64,000 bases of DNA. It comes from JAGVSR01 sp964589785 (GTDB lineage Bacteria > Pseudomonadota > Alphaproteobacteria > Rhizobiales > Hyphomicrobiaceae). Of this stretch, positions 37,737-45,488 are shown piece after piece. Where the stretch lies: positions 310,001-374,000 of the forward strand of contig CAZPUQ010000001.1 of NCBI GenBank assembly GCA_964589785.1, given 5' to 3'. The stretch's first letter is position 1, and each line of letters opens with the position of its first letter. Position numbers and translations under genes: made by a program. The notes beneath the pieces were generated by a model, which was not told the DNA's origin, did no database searches, and saw nothing but the letters and a program-made list of their open reading frames with translations.

Positions 37737-38591
37737 ATGATGCTCGCTTTGAAAGGGCTCGCCGTTTTTGCGACGTTCGCCATCGTCGTGCATCTGGCGA
37801 CGCAGACGCTGCAGCAGCGGCTTCTCTATTTTCCCGATCCGCGGCGCACGAGCCCCGGCGACGTCGGCCTCGCGGACGTCGAGGAGCGCGAGATCGTCAT
37901 GGCCGATGGCGTGCGCCTCCTGACGTGGTGGGGAAAGGCCGCGCCCGGCCGGCCGACGATCCTCTACTTCCATGGCAACGGCGGCTCGTTTGCCACCCGC
38001 GCGGAGCGCATCCGCAAGTACCTGGCGCAGGGCTATGGCGTGGTGATGATGACCTACCGCGGCTTCGGCGGCAGCGAGGGCACGCCGTCGGAAGCCGCCA
38101 ACGTGTCGGACGCGAAGGCGCTTTACGACGTCGTTCGCGCGAGCGGGGTTCCCGCAAGCCAGATCATCCTCTACGGCGAATCGCTGGGCTCCGGCGTGGC
38201 GGTGCAGGTCGCGGCGGAGAAGGAGGTGGCGGCCCTCATCCTGGATGCGCCCTATACGGCGATCGTCGATCTCGCCGCGCTGCATTACCCGTGGCTGCCG
38301 GCCCGTTACCTCATGACCGACCGGTATGAGACCCTTCCCGCGGCGGCCCGCGTCACGGCGCCGGTCCTGATCGTCCACGGCGAGGCCGACGACATCATCC
38401 CCGTCGCCATGGGGCGGCAGGTGGCCGCGGCCTTCAAGGGGCCGGTCACGCTCGCGACGTTCCCGGGGGCCGGCCATTCGGACCACTATCTCTTCGGGTC
38501 CTATGAGGCGATCTACGCGTGGCTCGCCGAGCGCTTTCCGCGCCATCCCGTGGCCGGGGAGATGCCGGCCCGCTCGACCATCCGACGCTGA
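37737..38591 (+). CDS. Alpha/beta hydrolase, membrane-anchored
   Basis: A 284-residue serine hydrolase of the ABHD13/BAAT-like group: one N-terminal membrane helix (LALKGLAVFATFAIVVHLA), then the alpha/beta core. The oxyanion region is YFHGNGGSFATR, the nucleophile serine is in YGESLGSG, the acid in VHGEADDIIPV, and the histidine in GAGHSDHYLFG. Substrate cannot be told; esterase or thioesterase activity is likely. ATG 37737 is used because the helix then starts at the N-terminus; ATG 37686 is in frame but follows no clear ribosome binding site. Confidence 0.82.
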   Translation: MMLALKGLAVFATFAIVVHLATQTLQQRLLYFPDPRRTSPGDVGLADVEEREIVMADGVRLLTWWGKAAPGRPTILYFHGNGGSFATRAERIRKYLAQGYGVVMMTYRGFGGSEGTPSEAANVSDAKALYDVVRASGVPASQIILYGESLGSGVAVQVAAEKEVAALILDAPYTAIVDLAALHYPWLPARYLMTDRYETLPAAARVTAPVLIVHGEADDIIPVAMGRQVAAAFKGPVTLATFPGAGHSDHYLFGSYEAIYAWLAERFPRHPVAGEMPARSTIRR

Positions 38592-38610
38592 GAGGCAATC
38601 GCGCGCATCC

Positions 38611-38649
38611 AGAAATGAAAAGACCACGCGGGCTCGCCTCGCGTGGTCT
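38611..38649 (-). terminator. Rho-independent terminator after rpsU
   Basis: AGACCACGCG (38621-38630) pairs exactly with CGCGTGGTCT (38640-38649), loop of nine, followed on the minus strand by TTTTCATTTC. It ends the rpsU transcript 33 bp after the stop. It may also serve, in reverse, as a weak barrier for the convergent hydrolase gene. Confidence 0.85.
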
Positions 38650-38682
38650 CGTCGTGAATTCGCAACCCGGACGTGATCGACG

Positions 38683-39021
38683 TCAGCCGCCGAACGACGA
38701 TCCGCTACCAGCGCCGCCGCTACCGCCAAAACCACCGCCGGCGCCACCGCCGAAGCCGCCCGAGCGGCCGGGGCCCTTGGCGCCTGGGCCGCCGCGCGGC
38801 GCGGCCGGCTTGGACGGCAGCAGGCCTTCGCGCTGCATCTTCTTGCGGGCCAGCTTGCGGGCGCGGCGCACCGCCTCGGCCTTCTCGCGGGCTTTCTTCT
38901 CGGAGGGCTTCTCGAAGTAGTTCCGCAGCTTCATCTCGCGGAAAATGCCCTCGCGCTGCATCTTCTTCTTGAGCGCTTTCAGGGCCTGGTCGACGTTGTT
39001 GTCGCGAACGAGGACTTGCAA
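38683..39021 (-). CDS. rpsU: 30S ribosomal protein S21 with glycine-rich tail
   Basis: Small-subunit ribosomal protein needed for translation initiation. The S21 core covers the first about 65 residues: QVLVRDNNVDQALKALKKKMQREG, then FREMKLRNYFEKPSEKKAREKAEA (in outline). The start is TTG 39019-39021, supported by AGAGG nine bases upstream and by alignment of the family N-terminus. After about residue 75 comes an unusual extension: KPAAPRGGPGAKGPGR followed by alternating Gly/Phe/Ser (GGFGGGAGGGFGG). The whole protein has 112 residues against about 70 in E. coli. A terminator follows. Confidence 0.92.
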   Translation of the reverse strand: MQVLVRDNNVDQALKALKKKMQREGIFREMKLRNYFEKPSEKKAREKAEAVRRARKLARKKMQREGLLPSKPAAPRGGPGAKGPGRSGGFGGGAGGGFGGSGGAGSGSSFGG

Positions 39022-39207
39022 GAGTCTGGACCTCTGCTGATATCCGGTTGATATGATTGAGAAAAACAACAACCAGCGCCGCCTGCGGATCGCCGCCCAG
39101 CAGCCCCGGGAATGTTTCGTGAGGGCGCTTTTATCAAAGGAAATCCGGGTTGTCCATCAGGGCGCGGGGGATAAACGGGCGGCCGGGCGCGGCCGGGTGC
39201 CACCGCG

Positions 39208-40296
39208 TTAGCCCGGCAACTTGGCGAGCAGGCGGTTGACGTGGCCCATCTTGCGGCCGGGGCGGATCTCGGTTTTGCCGTAGTGGTGCAGGAAGGCGCC
39301 CGGCTCGGCGGCAATCGCCTTCCAGGCCAGGATGTCGTCGCCGATGAGGTTCATCATCTCCGCGCCGGCGGCCTTGAGCCGGGTCGAGCCGAGCGGCCAG
39401 CCGGCGATTGCGCGGATGTGCTGCTCGAACTGCGAGGTCTCCGCGCCGTCCATCGTCCAGTGGCCCGAGTTGTGGACGCGCGGCGCCATCTCGTTGACGT
39501 AGACCGCCTCCCGCCCATCCACCGTGACCGCGAAATACTCGATCGCGAACACGCCGACATAGTCGAGCGCGGCAGCGATGCGGTGCGCTGTCTCGAGCGC
39601 ATCGGTCGCCGTCTGGGGCGCGAGCCGGGCCGGCGCCACCGAGCGGTGCAGGATGTGATCGCGATGCTCGTTCTCGGTCACCTCGAAGGCGCGGAAGCTC
39701 CCGTCGAGAGCACGCGCCGCGACGACCGAGACCTCGCGGTCGAAGTTGACGAACCCTTCGAGAATGGACGGCTGATCGCGCATGGCGGCCCAGGCGGTGT
39801 CCGCATCCGCGGCTGTCAGGATCTTGGCCTGCCCCTTGCCGTCGTAGCCGAGACGGCGGGTCTTGAGGACGGCGGGCATGCCGATCGCCTGGAGCGCGGC
39901 GTGGAGGTCCGCGCGGCTGTCGACCTTGGCGAAGGGCGCCGTCTTCGCACCGAGCTCGCGGGCGAGCGTCTTCTCGTTGACGCGGTCCTGGGCGCAGGCG
40001 AGCGCCTTGGCGCCGGGCCGGACGGGCACGAGGGCATCGAGGGCCTCGACGGTCGCGACGGGAATGTTCTCGAACTCGTAGGTCGCCACCGAGACCGCGC
40101 GCGCGAACGCCGCGAGGGCGGCCGTGTCGTCGTAGGGGGCGAGCGTGTGGGCGTCGCAGACGTCGAAGGCTGGGCCCGCGACGTCGGAATAGATGTGGCA
40201 CTTGAAGCCGAGGCGCGCGGCGGCCAGCGCCAGCATGCGGCCGAGTTGGCCCGAGCCGAGGATGCCGATCGTCGAGCCGGGGGCGAGCGCGGTCAT
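39208..40296 (-). CDS. purK: 5-(carboxyamino)imidazole ribonucleotide synthase
   Basis: ATP-grasp enzyme that carboxylates AIR with bicarbonate to N5-CAIR in purine synthesis. 362 residues; the start block IGILGSGQLGRMLALAAARLGF is characteristic, and the ATP-grasp motifs KTRRLGYDGKGQ, EGFVNFDREVSVV and NEMAPRVHNSGHWT are complete. ATG 40294-40296. It starts 26 bp after purE on the same strand; the two products act in sequence. Confidence 0.97.
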   Translation of the reverse strand: MTALAPGSTIGILGSGQLGRMLALAAARLGFKCHIYSDVAGPAFDVCDAHTLAPYDDTAALAAFARAVSVATYEFENIPVATVEALDALVPVRPGAKALACAQDRVNEKTLARELGAKTAPFAKVDSRADLHAALQAIGMPAVLKTRRLGYDGKGQAKILTAADADTAWAAMRDQPSILEGFVNFDREVSVVAARALDGSFRAFEVTENEHRDHILHRSVAPARLAPQTATDALETAHRIAAALDYVGVFAIEYFAVTVDGREAVYVNEMAPRVHNSGHWTMDGAETSQFEQHIRAIAGWPLGSTRLKAAGAEMMNLIGDDILAWKAIAAEPGAFLHHYGKTEIRPGRKMGHVNRLLAKLPG

Positions 40297-40322
40297 TGCG
40301 GAGGCCTCACGCGGGCGGTCTT

Positions 40323-40817
40323 TCAGGATTCTTTCGGAGTCTCGGCAACGGCGGCGGTCTGGCGCGCCCGCAGCGCCTCGATGCGCCGCGCCAGCGCCGC
40401 GTCCGCGAGCGCCAGGATCTGGGCCGCGAGCAGGCCGGCGTTGGTCGCGCCCGCCTCCCCGATCGCGAGCGTCCCGACCGGGATGCCGGCCGGCATTTGG
40501 ACGATCGCGTAGAGGCTGTCCACGCCGTTGAGGGCTTTGGTGAAAACAGGAACGCCGAGGACCGGCAGCGGGGTCATCGAGGCGGCCATGCCGGGCAGAT
40601 GCGCGGCGCCGCCGGCGCCGGCGATGAGGACCTTGAGCCCGCGCTCCTTGGCCGACTGCGCGTAGGCGACGAGGCGGGCCGGCGTGCGGTGCGCGGAGAC
40701 GATCTTGGCCTCGTAAGGCACCCCGAGATCCGCGAGCACGTTGGCCGCCGCCTTGAGCGTCGGCCAGTCGGACTGGCTGCCCATGATGATCCCGACGAGG
40801 GGCGCGGTCTTGGCCAT
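40323..40817 (-). CDS. purE: N5-CAIR mutase, class I PurE
   Basis: 164 residues. Converts N5-CAIR from PurK into CAIR. The conserved GIIMGSQSDWPT (substrate loop), SAHRTP (catalytic histidine) and AGAGGAAHLPGM blocks are intact, and the presence of purK confirms the bacterial class I type. The start ATG 40815-40817 lacks a strong ribosome binding site. In many Hyphomicrobiales purEK lie beside DUF465 genes; here the DUF465 pair is 17 kb away. Confidence 0.97.
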   Translation of the reverse strand: MAKTAPLVGIIMGSQSDWPTLKAAANVLADLGVPYEAKIVSAHRTPARLVAYAQSAKERGLKVLIAGAGGAAHLPGMAASMTPLPVLGVPVFTKALNGVDSLYAIVQMPAGIPVGTLAIGEAGATNAGLLAAQILALADAALARRIEALRARQTAAVAETPKES

Positions 40818-41039
40818 CGGATGCGAGTTCCCCGCAAGAAAGCGGCGGGTCTAGAGGATATCGGCCGGATTGACAAGTTCTACGGGGATTTGCGGCGTGC
40901 CGTCGGGTCGCACGTGTCGCATGTTGCAGCACAGCATGGATTGCACCAGTAAGATCGCGCCGGGCTTGATCTGTCCCGGATCAGGAAAATGCCAAGGGCG
41001 GCCGCTGCCGTCGGACGCGCCCAACCGGGAGCCCGTTCC

Positions 41040-41330
41040 ATGCAGCAGGACATGAAGAGGTTCGACACCGCGGTCGCCGCCGCGACGCCCCGTCTCGCGC
41101 CACACGCCACCACGCCTGCCAAGTCCGATCCGGCCGCCGAGGCGGCGCGCGAGCGCCGCGAGCAGGACAAGGTGCTCGCCATCATGCTGTGCGGCGTCGT
41201 GGCCCTCGTCCTGGCGGTATGGATCTGGGGCGGCTCGGGCCTGCTGGGGTGGGCGCTGACGATGACCGGCCTCGCCGGCGTGTGGATCGTCTACACGACG
41301 CGCGGCATCCGCACCTCCGCCGACGACTGA
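41040..41330 (+). CDS. Small membrane protein of unknown function
   Basis: A 96-residue protein with a charged, Ala/Arg/Glu-rich N-terminal half (AAEAARERREQDK) and two closely spaced membrane helices after residue 46 (VLAIMLCGVVALVLAVWIW and LGWALTMTGLAGVWIVYTT). No family is recognised. The ATG at 41040 is used; ATG 41052 four codons on is possible. It lies between purE (divergent) and the carboxynorspermidine synthase gene and has no obvious partner. Confidence 0.55.
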   Translation: MQQDMKRFDTAVAAATPRLAPHATTPAKSDPAAEAARERREQDKVLAIMLCGVVALVLAVWIWGGSGLLGWALTMTGLAGVWIVYTTRGIRTSADD

Positions 41331-41497
41331 CCCGGTCCCCCGCAGGCGGCCAAGCCGAGGCGGGCGAGCGACGACGCTCCCGCCAAGCGTATTGTAATTG
41401 ACATTGAGGTGCCCTAATTGCGCGGGCTCCGGCGCGTCACGCCGCCGGCGCGTGCGGCTGCTTCGTGCCGCGATCTTCGTCAGCGGAGGGTTCCACC

Positions 41498-42712
41498 TTG
41501 GACAGCGTTCTCATCATCGGCGCGGGAGCGGCCGGCTCCGTCACGGCGCAGAAATGCGCGATGAACCGCGACGTCTTCAAGACCATCCATCTCGCCTCGC
41601 GCCGGCTCGAGAGCTGCGAGAAGGTCGCCAAGCGCTGCAAAGGCAAGGTGCACACGCATCAGGTCGACGCCGACAACGTCGCCGCGACGGTCAAGCTCAT
41701 CAAGGCGGTGAAGCCGGACCTCGTCATCAACATGGCCCTGCCCTACCAGGACCTGCCGATCATGGACGCGTGCCTCGAAACGCAGGTCCACTACATGGAC
41801 ACGGCTAACTACGAGCCGCGCGACGAGGCGAAGTTTACCTACAAGTGGCAGTGGCCCTACCACAAGAAATACAAGGACGCCGGCATCATGGCCGTTCTCG
41901 GCTGCGGCTTCGACCCCGGCCAGTCGAACATCTATTGCGCCTACGCGCAGGAGTACCTGTTCGACGAGATCGAGACGATCGACATCATCGACTGCAATGA
42001 TGGCAGCCACGGCAAGTCATTCGCGACGAACTTCAATCCCGAGATCAACCTGCGGGAGGTCACGCAGCGCGGCAAGTACTGGAAGGACGGCAAGTGGATC
42101 GAGATCGATCCGCTGTCGATCTCGACCATGATCGACTACCCGGAGGTCGGACCGCGCAAGTCCTACCTCATCTATCACGAGGAGGAGGAAAGCCTCGTCA
42201 AGAACATCAAGGGCCTGAAGCAGATCCGCTTCTGGATGACGTTCTCCGACAACTACATCAAGCATCTCGACGTGCTGCAGTCGGTCGGCATGACGCGCAT
42301 CGATCCCGTCATGTACAAGGGCACGCCCGTCATCCCGATGGAATTCCTGAAGGAGCTCTTGCCGCCGCCGTCCTCGCTCGGCAAGGGCTACACCGGCAAG
42401 ACGTCGATCGGCTGCATCTTCCGCGGCACCAAAAACGGCAGGAAGAAGATCGTCATGATCTACAACGTCTGCCACCACGAGCAGGCGTACAAGGAGACGG
42501 GCGCTCAGGCCGTCTCCTACACGACGGGCGTGCCGCCGGTCGTCGGCGCCATGATGATGTTCAAGGGCGCCTGGACGGGCAAAGGCGTCTTCAACGTCGA
42601 GCAGCTCCCCTCCAAACCCTTCATGGACGAGATCGGCAAGCAAGGCCTGCCCTGGCACATCAAGGAGCTGAAGGCCGCCGACCAAAGGGAGCTGTTCAAA
42701 GTAAAGACGTGA
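41498..42712 (+). CDS. Carboxynorspermidine synthase (saccharopine dehydrogenase family)
   Basis: NADPH-dependent enzyme that condenses aspartate semialdehyde with a diamine to carboxy(nor)spermidine, the alternative bacterial route to spermidine. 404 residues. The Rossmann loop is VLIIGAGAAGSVTAQKC; family-specific blocks include NMALPYQDLPIMDACLETQVHYMDTANYE (in outline) and GCGFDPGQSNIYCAYA. The start is TTG 41498, supported by GGAGGG seven bases upstream. Its pathway partner NspC is encoded about 20 kb away (62332-63474); in many genomes the two are adjacent. Confidence 0.93.
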   Translation: MDSVLIIGAGAAGSVTAQKCAMNRDVFKTIHLASRRLESCEKVAKRCKGKVHTHQVDADNVAATVKLIKAVKPDLVINMALPYQDLPIMDACLETQVHYMDTANYEPRDEAKFTYKWQWPYHKKYKDAGIMAVLGCGFDPGQSNIYCAYAQEYLFDEIETIDIIDCNDGSHGKSFATNFNPEINLREVTQRGKYWKDGKWIEIDPLSISTMIDYPEVGPRKSYLIYHEEEESLVKNIKGLKQIRFWMTFSDNYIKHLDVLQSVGMTRIDPVMYKGTPVIPMEFLKELLPPPSSLGKGYTGKTSIGCIFRGTKNGRKKIVMIYNVCHHEQAYKETGAQAVSYTTGVPPVVGAMMMFKGAWTGKGVFNVEQLPSKPFMDEIGKQGLPWHIKELKAADQRELFKVKT

Positions 42713-42818
42713 GCTGCCCTCGGGGGCGGGCCGGGTGTCCGCCCCGATTGCATTTCGACCCGCACTCCGGTGCCTGCCCCCGAAACGCACTGACCTTCAT
42801 AACCGCCAGCAACGCGCC

Positions 42819-43229
42819 ATGACCGAAGCCGATATCTTGTCGATCCGCAACGAGCTGACCGAAATCGTCGTATCGGTGGTGTCGGTCTCGTTCGGGATGG
42901 TGTCGGCCTACATCGTGGGGCTGTGGCTGTTTCTCAAGCACGCGCCTCTGGTTCTCCGCGTCCTCGCATTCGTTGTCTTTTCGTTCGGCCTCGCCTTCAT
43001 GGGCGTGCTGACGGCGGGCGTCCACGAGCTGCTGCTCGGGACCGAGCGCGCCTGGAGCAAACTCGGTCGGACGGCGACGGACATCCCCGGCTTCGGCAGC
43101 GCGCCGATCGACGCCCTGGGCGGGTTGACACAGTACGAGGCGGCCGCCGCACTGGGCGCGATCGCGTTCCTTGCGATCTATGGGGCGCTGTTCATCCTGA
43201 CGTTCTTCTATCGCTGGGCGCAGGACTGA
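42819..43229 (+). CDS. Membrane protein of unknown function
   Basis: A 136-residue protein with three hydrophobic segments: VVSVVSVSFGMVSAYIVGLW, VLRVLAFVVFSFGLAFMGVL and, at the end, ALGAIAFLAIYGALFILTFF. Short polar loops (TEADILSIRNELTE at the start) carry no known motif. I do not recognise the family. ATG 42819 is the only start that leaves the first helix close to the N-terminus. It is followed by thiG after 104 bp. Confidence 0.6.
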   Translation: MTEADILSIRNELTEIVVSVVSVSFGMVSAYIVGLWLFLKHAPLVLRVLAFVVFSFGLAFMGVLTAGVHELLLGTERAWSKLGRTATDIPGFGSAPIDALGGLTQYEAAAALGAIAFLAIYGALFILTFFYRWAQD

Positions 43230-43333
43230 TCCCGCGCGCCGCGACGGTGATCCCGCCGTCTCGGACGGCAAAGCCCGGCATTCTCGCGCACCCCGTGCTT
43301 CTAACGGCGGGCAAAGACGATTAAATAGGCCCC

Positions 43334-44170
43334 ATGAACCCTCGCGAGCCCCCCCTCACCGGGCAGAAGCCCGGCATTTCGCCCTTCACGGTCTACGGGA
43401 CCGCCTTGCCCTCGCGCCTGCTGCTCGGCACGGCGCTCTATCCCTCGCCGCAGATCATGGCCGACGCCGTGGCCGCATCGCGGGCGGGCATCGTGACGGT
43501 GTCGCTGCGGCGCGAGCAGGCGCGCGGCCGGACGGGAGAGCGCTTTCTCGATCTCATCCGCGCGCTCGACGTGAAGGTGCTGCCGAATACCGCCGGCTGC
43601 CGCACGGCGCGCGAGGCGATCACCACCGCCGAGATGGCGCGCGAGCTCTTCGGCACAGCCTGGATCAAGCTCGAGGTCATCGCCAACGACGACACCTTGC
43701 AGCCCGATCTCTTCGGTCTCGTGGAGGCGGCCGAGGCGCTCGCCAAGGACGGCTTCGAGGTGTTCCCCTACACGACCGAGGACCTGAGCGCCGCCGAGCG
43801 GCTCGTGGCGGCGGGCTGCCGCGTTCTGATGCCATGGGGCGCACCGATCGGCACGGGGCGGGGGCTCGCAAATCCCTACGCGTTGAAGTCCATGCGCGCC
43901 TACTTTCCCGACATTCCGCTCGTGATCGATGCCGGCCTCGGCGCGCCGAGCCATGCGGCCGCGGCGATGGAACTCGGCTTCGATGCCTGCCTCCTGAACA
44001 CCGCGGTCGCGAAAGCGGGCGATCCGGTACGCATGGCGGAGGCGTTCGCCACGGCCATCGCGGCGGGTCGCAGCGCGTACGAGGCAGGCCTCATGGAGAT
44101 GCGCGACATGGCAAGCCCGTCCACGCCTGTGGCGGGCACGCCGTTCTTCGACCTTGCACCGAAGCCATGA
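43334..44170 (+). CDS. thiG: Thiazole synthase ThiG
   Basis: Forms the thiazole ring of thiamine from deoxyxylulose phosphate, dehydroglycine or its equivalent and ThiS thiocarboxylate. 278 residues, slightly long because of about 15 extra N-terminal residues. The Schiff-base lysine is Lys112 in TAWIKLEVIAND; PNTAGCRTAREAI, VLMPWGAPIGTGRG and the phosphate-binding DAGLGAPSHAAAAMELG are intact. Its stop overlaps the thiE start by four bases (ATGA). No riboswitch is seen upstream. Confidence 0.96.
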   Translation: MNPREPPLTGQKPGISPFTVYGTALPSRLLLGTALYPSPQIMADAVAASRAGIVTVSLRREQARGRTGERFLDLIRALDVKVLPNTAGCRTAREAITTAEMARELFGTAWIKLEVIANDDTLQPDLFGLVEAAEALAKDGFEVFPYTTEDLSAAERLVAAGCRVLMPWGAPIGTGRGLANPYALKSMRAYFPDIPLVIDAGLGAPSHAAAAMELGFDACLLNTAVAKAGDPVRMAEAFATAIAAGRSAYEAGLMEMRDMASPSTPVAGTPFFDLAPKP

Positions 44171-44802
44171 CGGCGCCGTCGGTCTTCTACCCCATCGTGC
44201 CGGATGTGGCGTGGCTCAGCCGTCTCGTGCCGCTCGGCGTGAGGACGGTCCAGCTGCGCATCAAGGACAGGACGGCGGACGACATTCTTAGCCAGGTCCG
44301 CGACGCGCTCGTCGTGTGCCGCGCGCACGATTGCCGGCTGATCGTGAACGATCACTGGCAGGCCGCGATCAAGGCGGGAGCGGGGTTCGTGCATCTCGGC
44401 CAGGAGGACCTGGCGGCAGCCGATCTCGCGGCGATCAAGGGCGCGGGGCTCGGGCTCGGCCTCTCGACCCACAGCGAGGACGAGCTGGAGACGGCGCTGA
44501 GCGCCGGCCCGGCCTACGTCGCGCTGGGGCCGATCTACGAGACGAAGCTCAAGGCGATGCAATGGGCGCCGCAGGGACTCGACCGCATCACGCAGTGGAA
44601 GTGGCGCATCGGCGATCTGCCGCTTGTCGCCATCGGCGGCATTACGCCGGAGCGCGCCGGCGGCGTGCTCGCGGCCGGGGCTGACAGCGTCGCGGTCATC
44701 AGCGATTTCATGACGGCGCCGCACCCGGAGGCGCGCGTCAAACTGTGGCTCGACTGGGAACGCAGCATCCATGGTTCAAGACAGGCCGCCGGCACAGAAT
44801 GA
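44167..44802 (+). CDS. thiE: Thiamine phosphate synthase
   Basis: Joins HMP pyrophosphate and thiazole phosphate to thiamine phosphate. 211 residues, TIM barrel. Motifs: VQLRIKDRT (pyrophosphate lysine), LIVNDHWQAAIKAGAGFVHLGQEDL, LGLSTHSEDE and PLVAIGGITPER. ATG 44167 overlaps the thiG stop (ATGA), so the two are translationally coupled. The C-tail is short. Confidence 0.93.
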   Translation: MTAPSVFYPIVPDVAWLSRLVPLGVRTVQLRIKDRTADDILSQVRDALVVCRAHDCRLIVNDHWQAAIKAGAGFVHLGQEDLAAADLAAIKGAGLGLGLSTHSEDELETALSAGPAYVALGPIYETKLKAMQWAPQGLDRITQWKWRIGDLPLVAIGGITPERAGGVLAAGADSVAVISDFMTAPHPEARVKLWLDWERSIHGSRQAAGTE

Positions 44803-44827
44803 CCGGCACAGGACAAGGAGACAGATC

Positions 44828-45382
44828 ATGCAACCCGATCGCAATACAGCCTCGGCCGACGTCACGTCCTCCGAGGCCACGTCGCATGTGTCCCGCCGGA
44901 TGATGGCCGTTGGCCTTGTGGCCGCGGCCGCGGCGACGGCCGGAGCGGGTGCTGTGCTCGCGGAAGGAGATCACGACGGTCATAAGATGCATGAGGGCAT
45001 GAACCACGGCGCCATGGATCACGGCAAGATGGGCCACGCCATGGGCGCCAAGCACAAGGGCATCATCGAAGCTGCGTCCGACTGTATTGCCAAAGGCGAG
45101 GTCTGCGTCGCCCACTGCCTTGATCTCATCAAGGGCGGGGAGCCTGAGATGGTGGACTGCATGAAGAGCGTGCAGATCATGATGCCGATGTGCGCCGCGC
45201 TTCTGCGCCTCGCCGCCCTCGACGCCAAGCGGCTGAAGCATCTGGCGTCCGTGTGCCGGGACGTCTGCGCCGACTGCGAAGCGGAGTGCAAGAAGCACGC
45301 GGAGAAGCACGCCGTATGCAAGGCGTGCATGGAAAGCTGCACCACCTGCGTCAAGGAGTGCAAAGCACTGCTCGACGGGTAA
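44828..45382 (+). CDS. Csp1-like copper-storage protein, four-helix bundle
   Basis: A 184-residue, probably Tat-exported protein: SRRMMAVGLVAAAAA gives an SRR-type twin-arginine start and the chain is cleaved near VLAEG. A Met/His-rich segment (HKMHEGMNHGAMDHGKMGHAM) follows, then a cysteine-rich four-helix domain with 14 cysteines spaced CxxxC/CxxC along helices (for example SVCRDVCADCEAEC and VCKACMESCTTC). Csp1 of methanotrophs stores many Cu(I) ions through such a core and is also Tat-exported. ATG 44828 has AAGGAG seven bases before it. The gene starts 25 bp after thiE. Copper binding is inferred. Confidence 0.82.
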   Translation: MQPDRNTASADVTSSEATSHVSRRMMAVGLVAAAAATAGAGAVLAEGDHDGHKMHEGMNHGAMDHGKMGHAMGAKHKGIIEAASDCIAKGEVCVAHCLDLIKGGEPEMVDCMKSVQIMMPMCAALLRLAALDAKRLKHLASVCRDVCADCEAECKKHAEKHAVCKACMESCTTCVKECKALLDG

Positions 45383-45422
45383 GAGCCGTTCGCTCCTTGC
45401 CCGTGGGCGCGGCTCTCCTTTT
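45382..45422 (+). terminator. Candidate terminator after the copper-storage gene
   Basis: AGAGCCG (45382-45388) pairs with CGGCTCT (45410-45416) and is followed by CCTTTT. The loop of 21 bases is long. A second inverted repeat (CCGTGTTGG at 45441, CCAACACGG at 45461) follows, between the convergent gene and purD. Confidence 0.45.
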
Positions 45423-45488
45423 CCCAGCCCCGCGCAAGCGCCGTGTTGGTGCGGTGCTGGCCAACACGGTGTGGGCGCGTGTTGGGCG

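Noticed and set aside
40851..41000. Possible small gene on the minus strand upstream of purE ending VELVNPADIL
   Set aside because: The peptide looks protein-like but has no usable start or ribosome binding site and only partial codon bias; kept out until conservation is checked.
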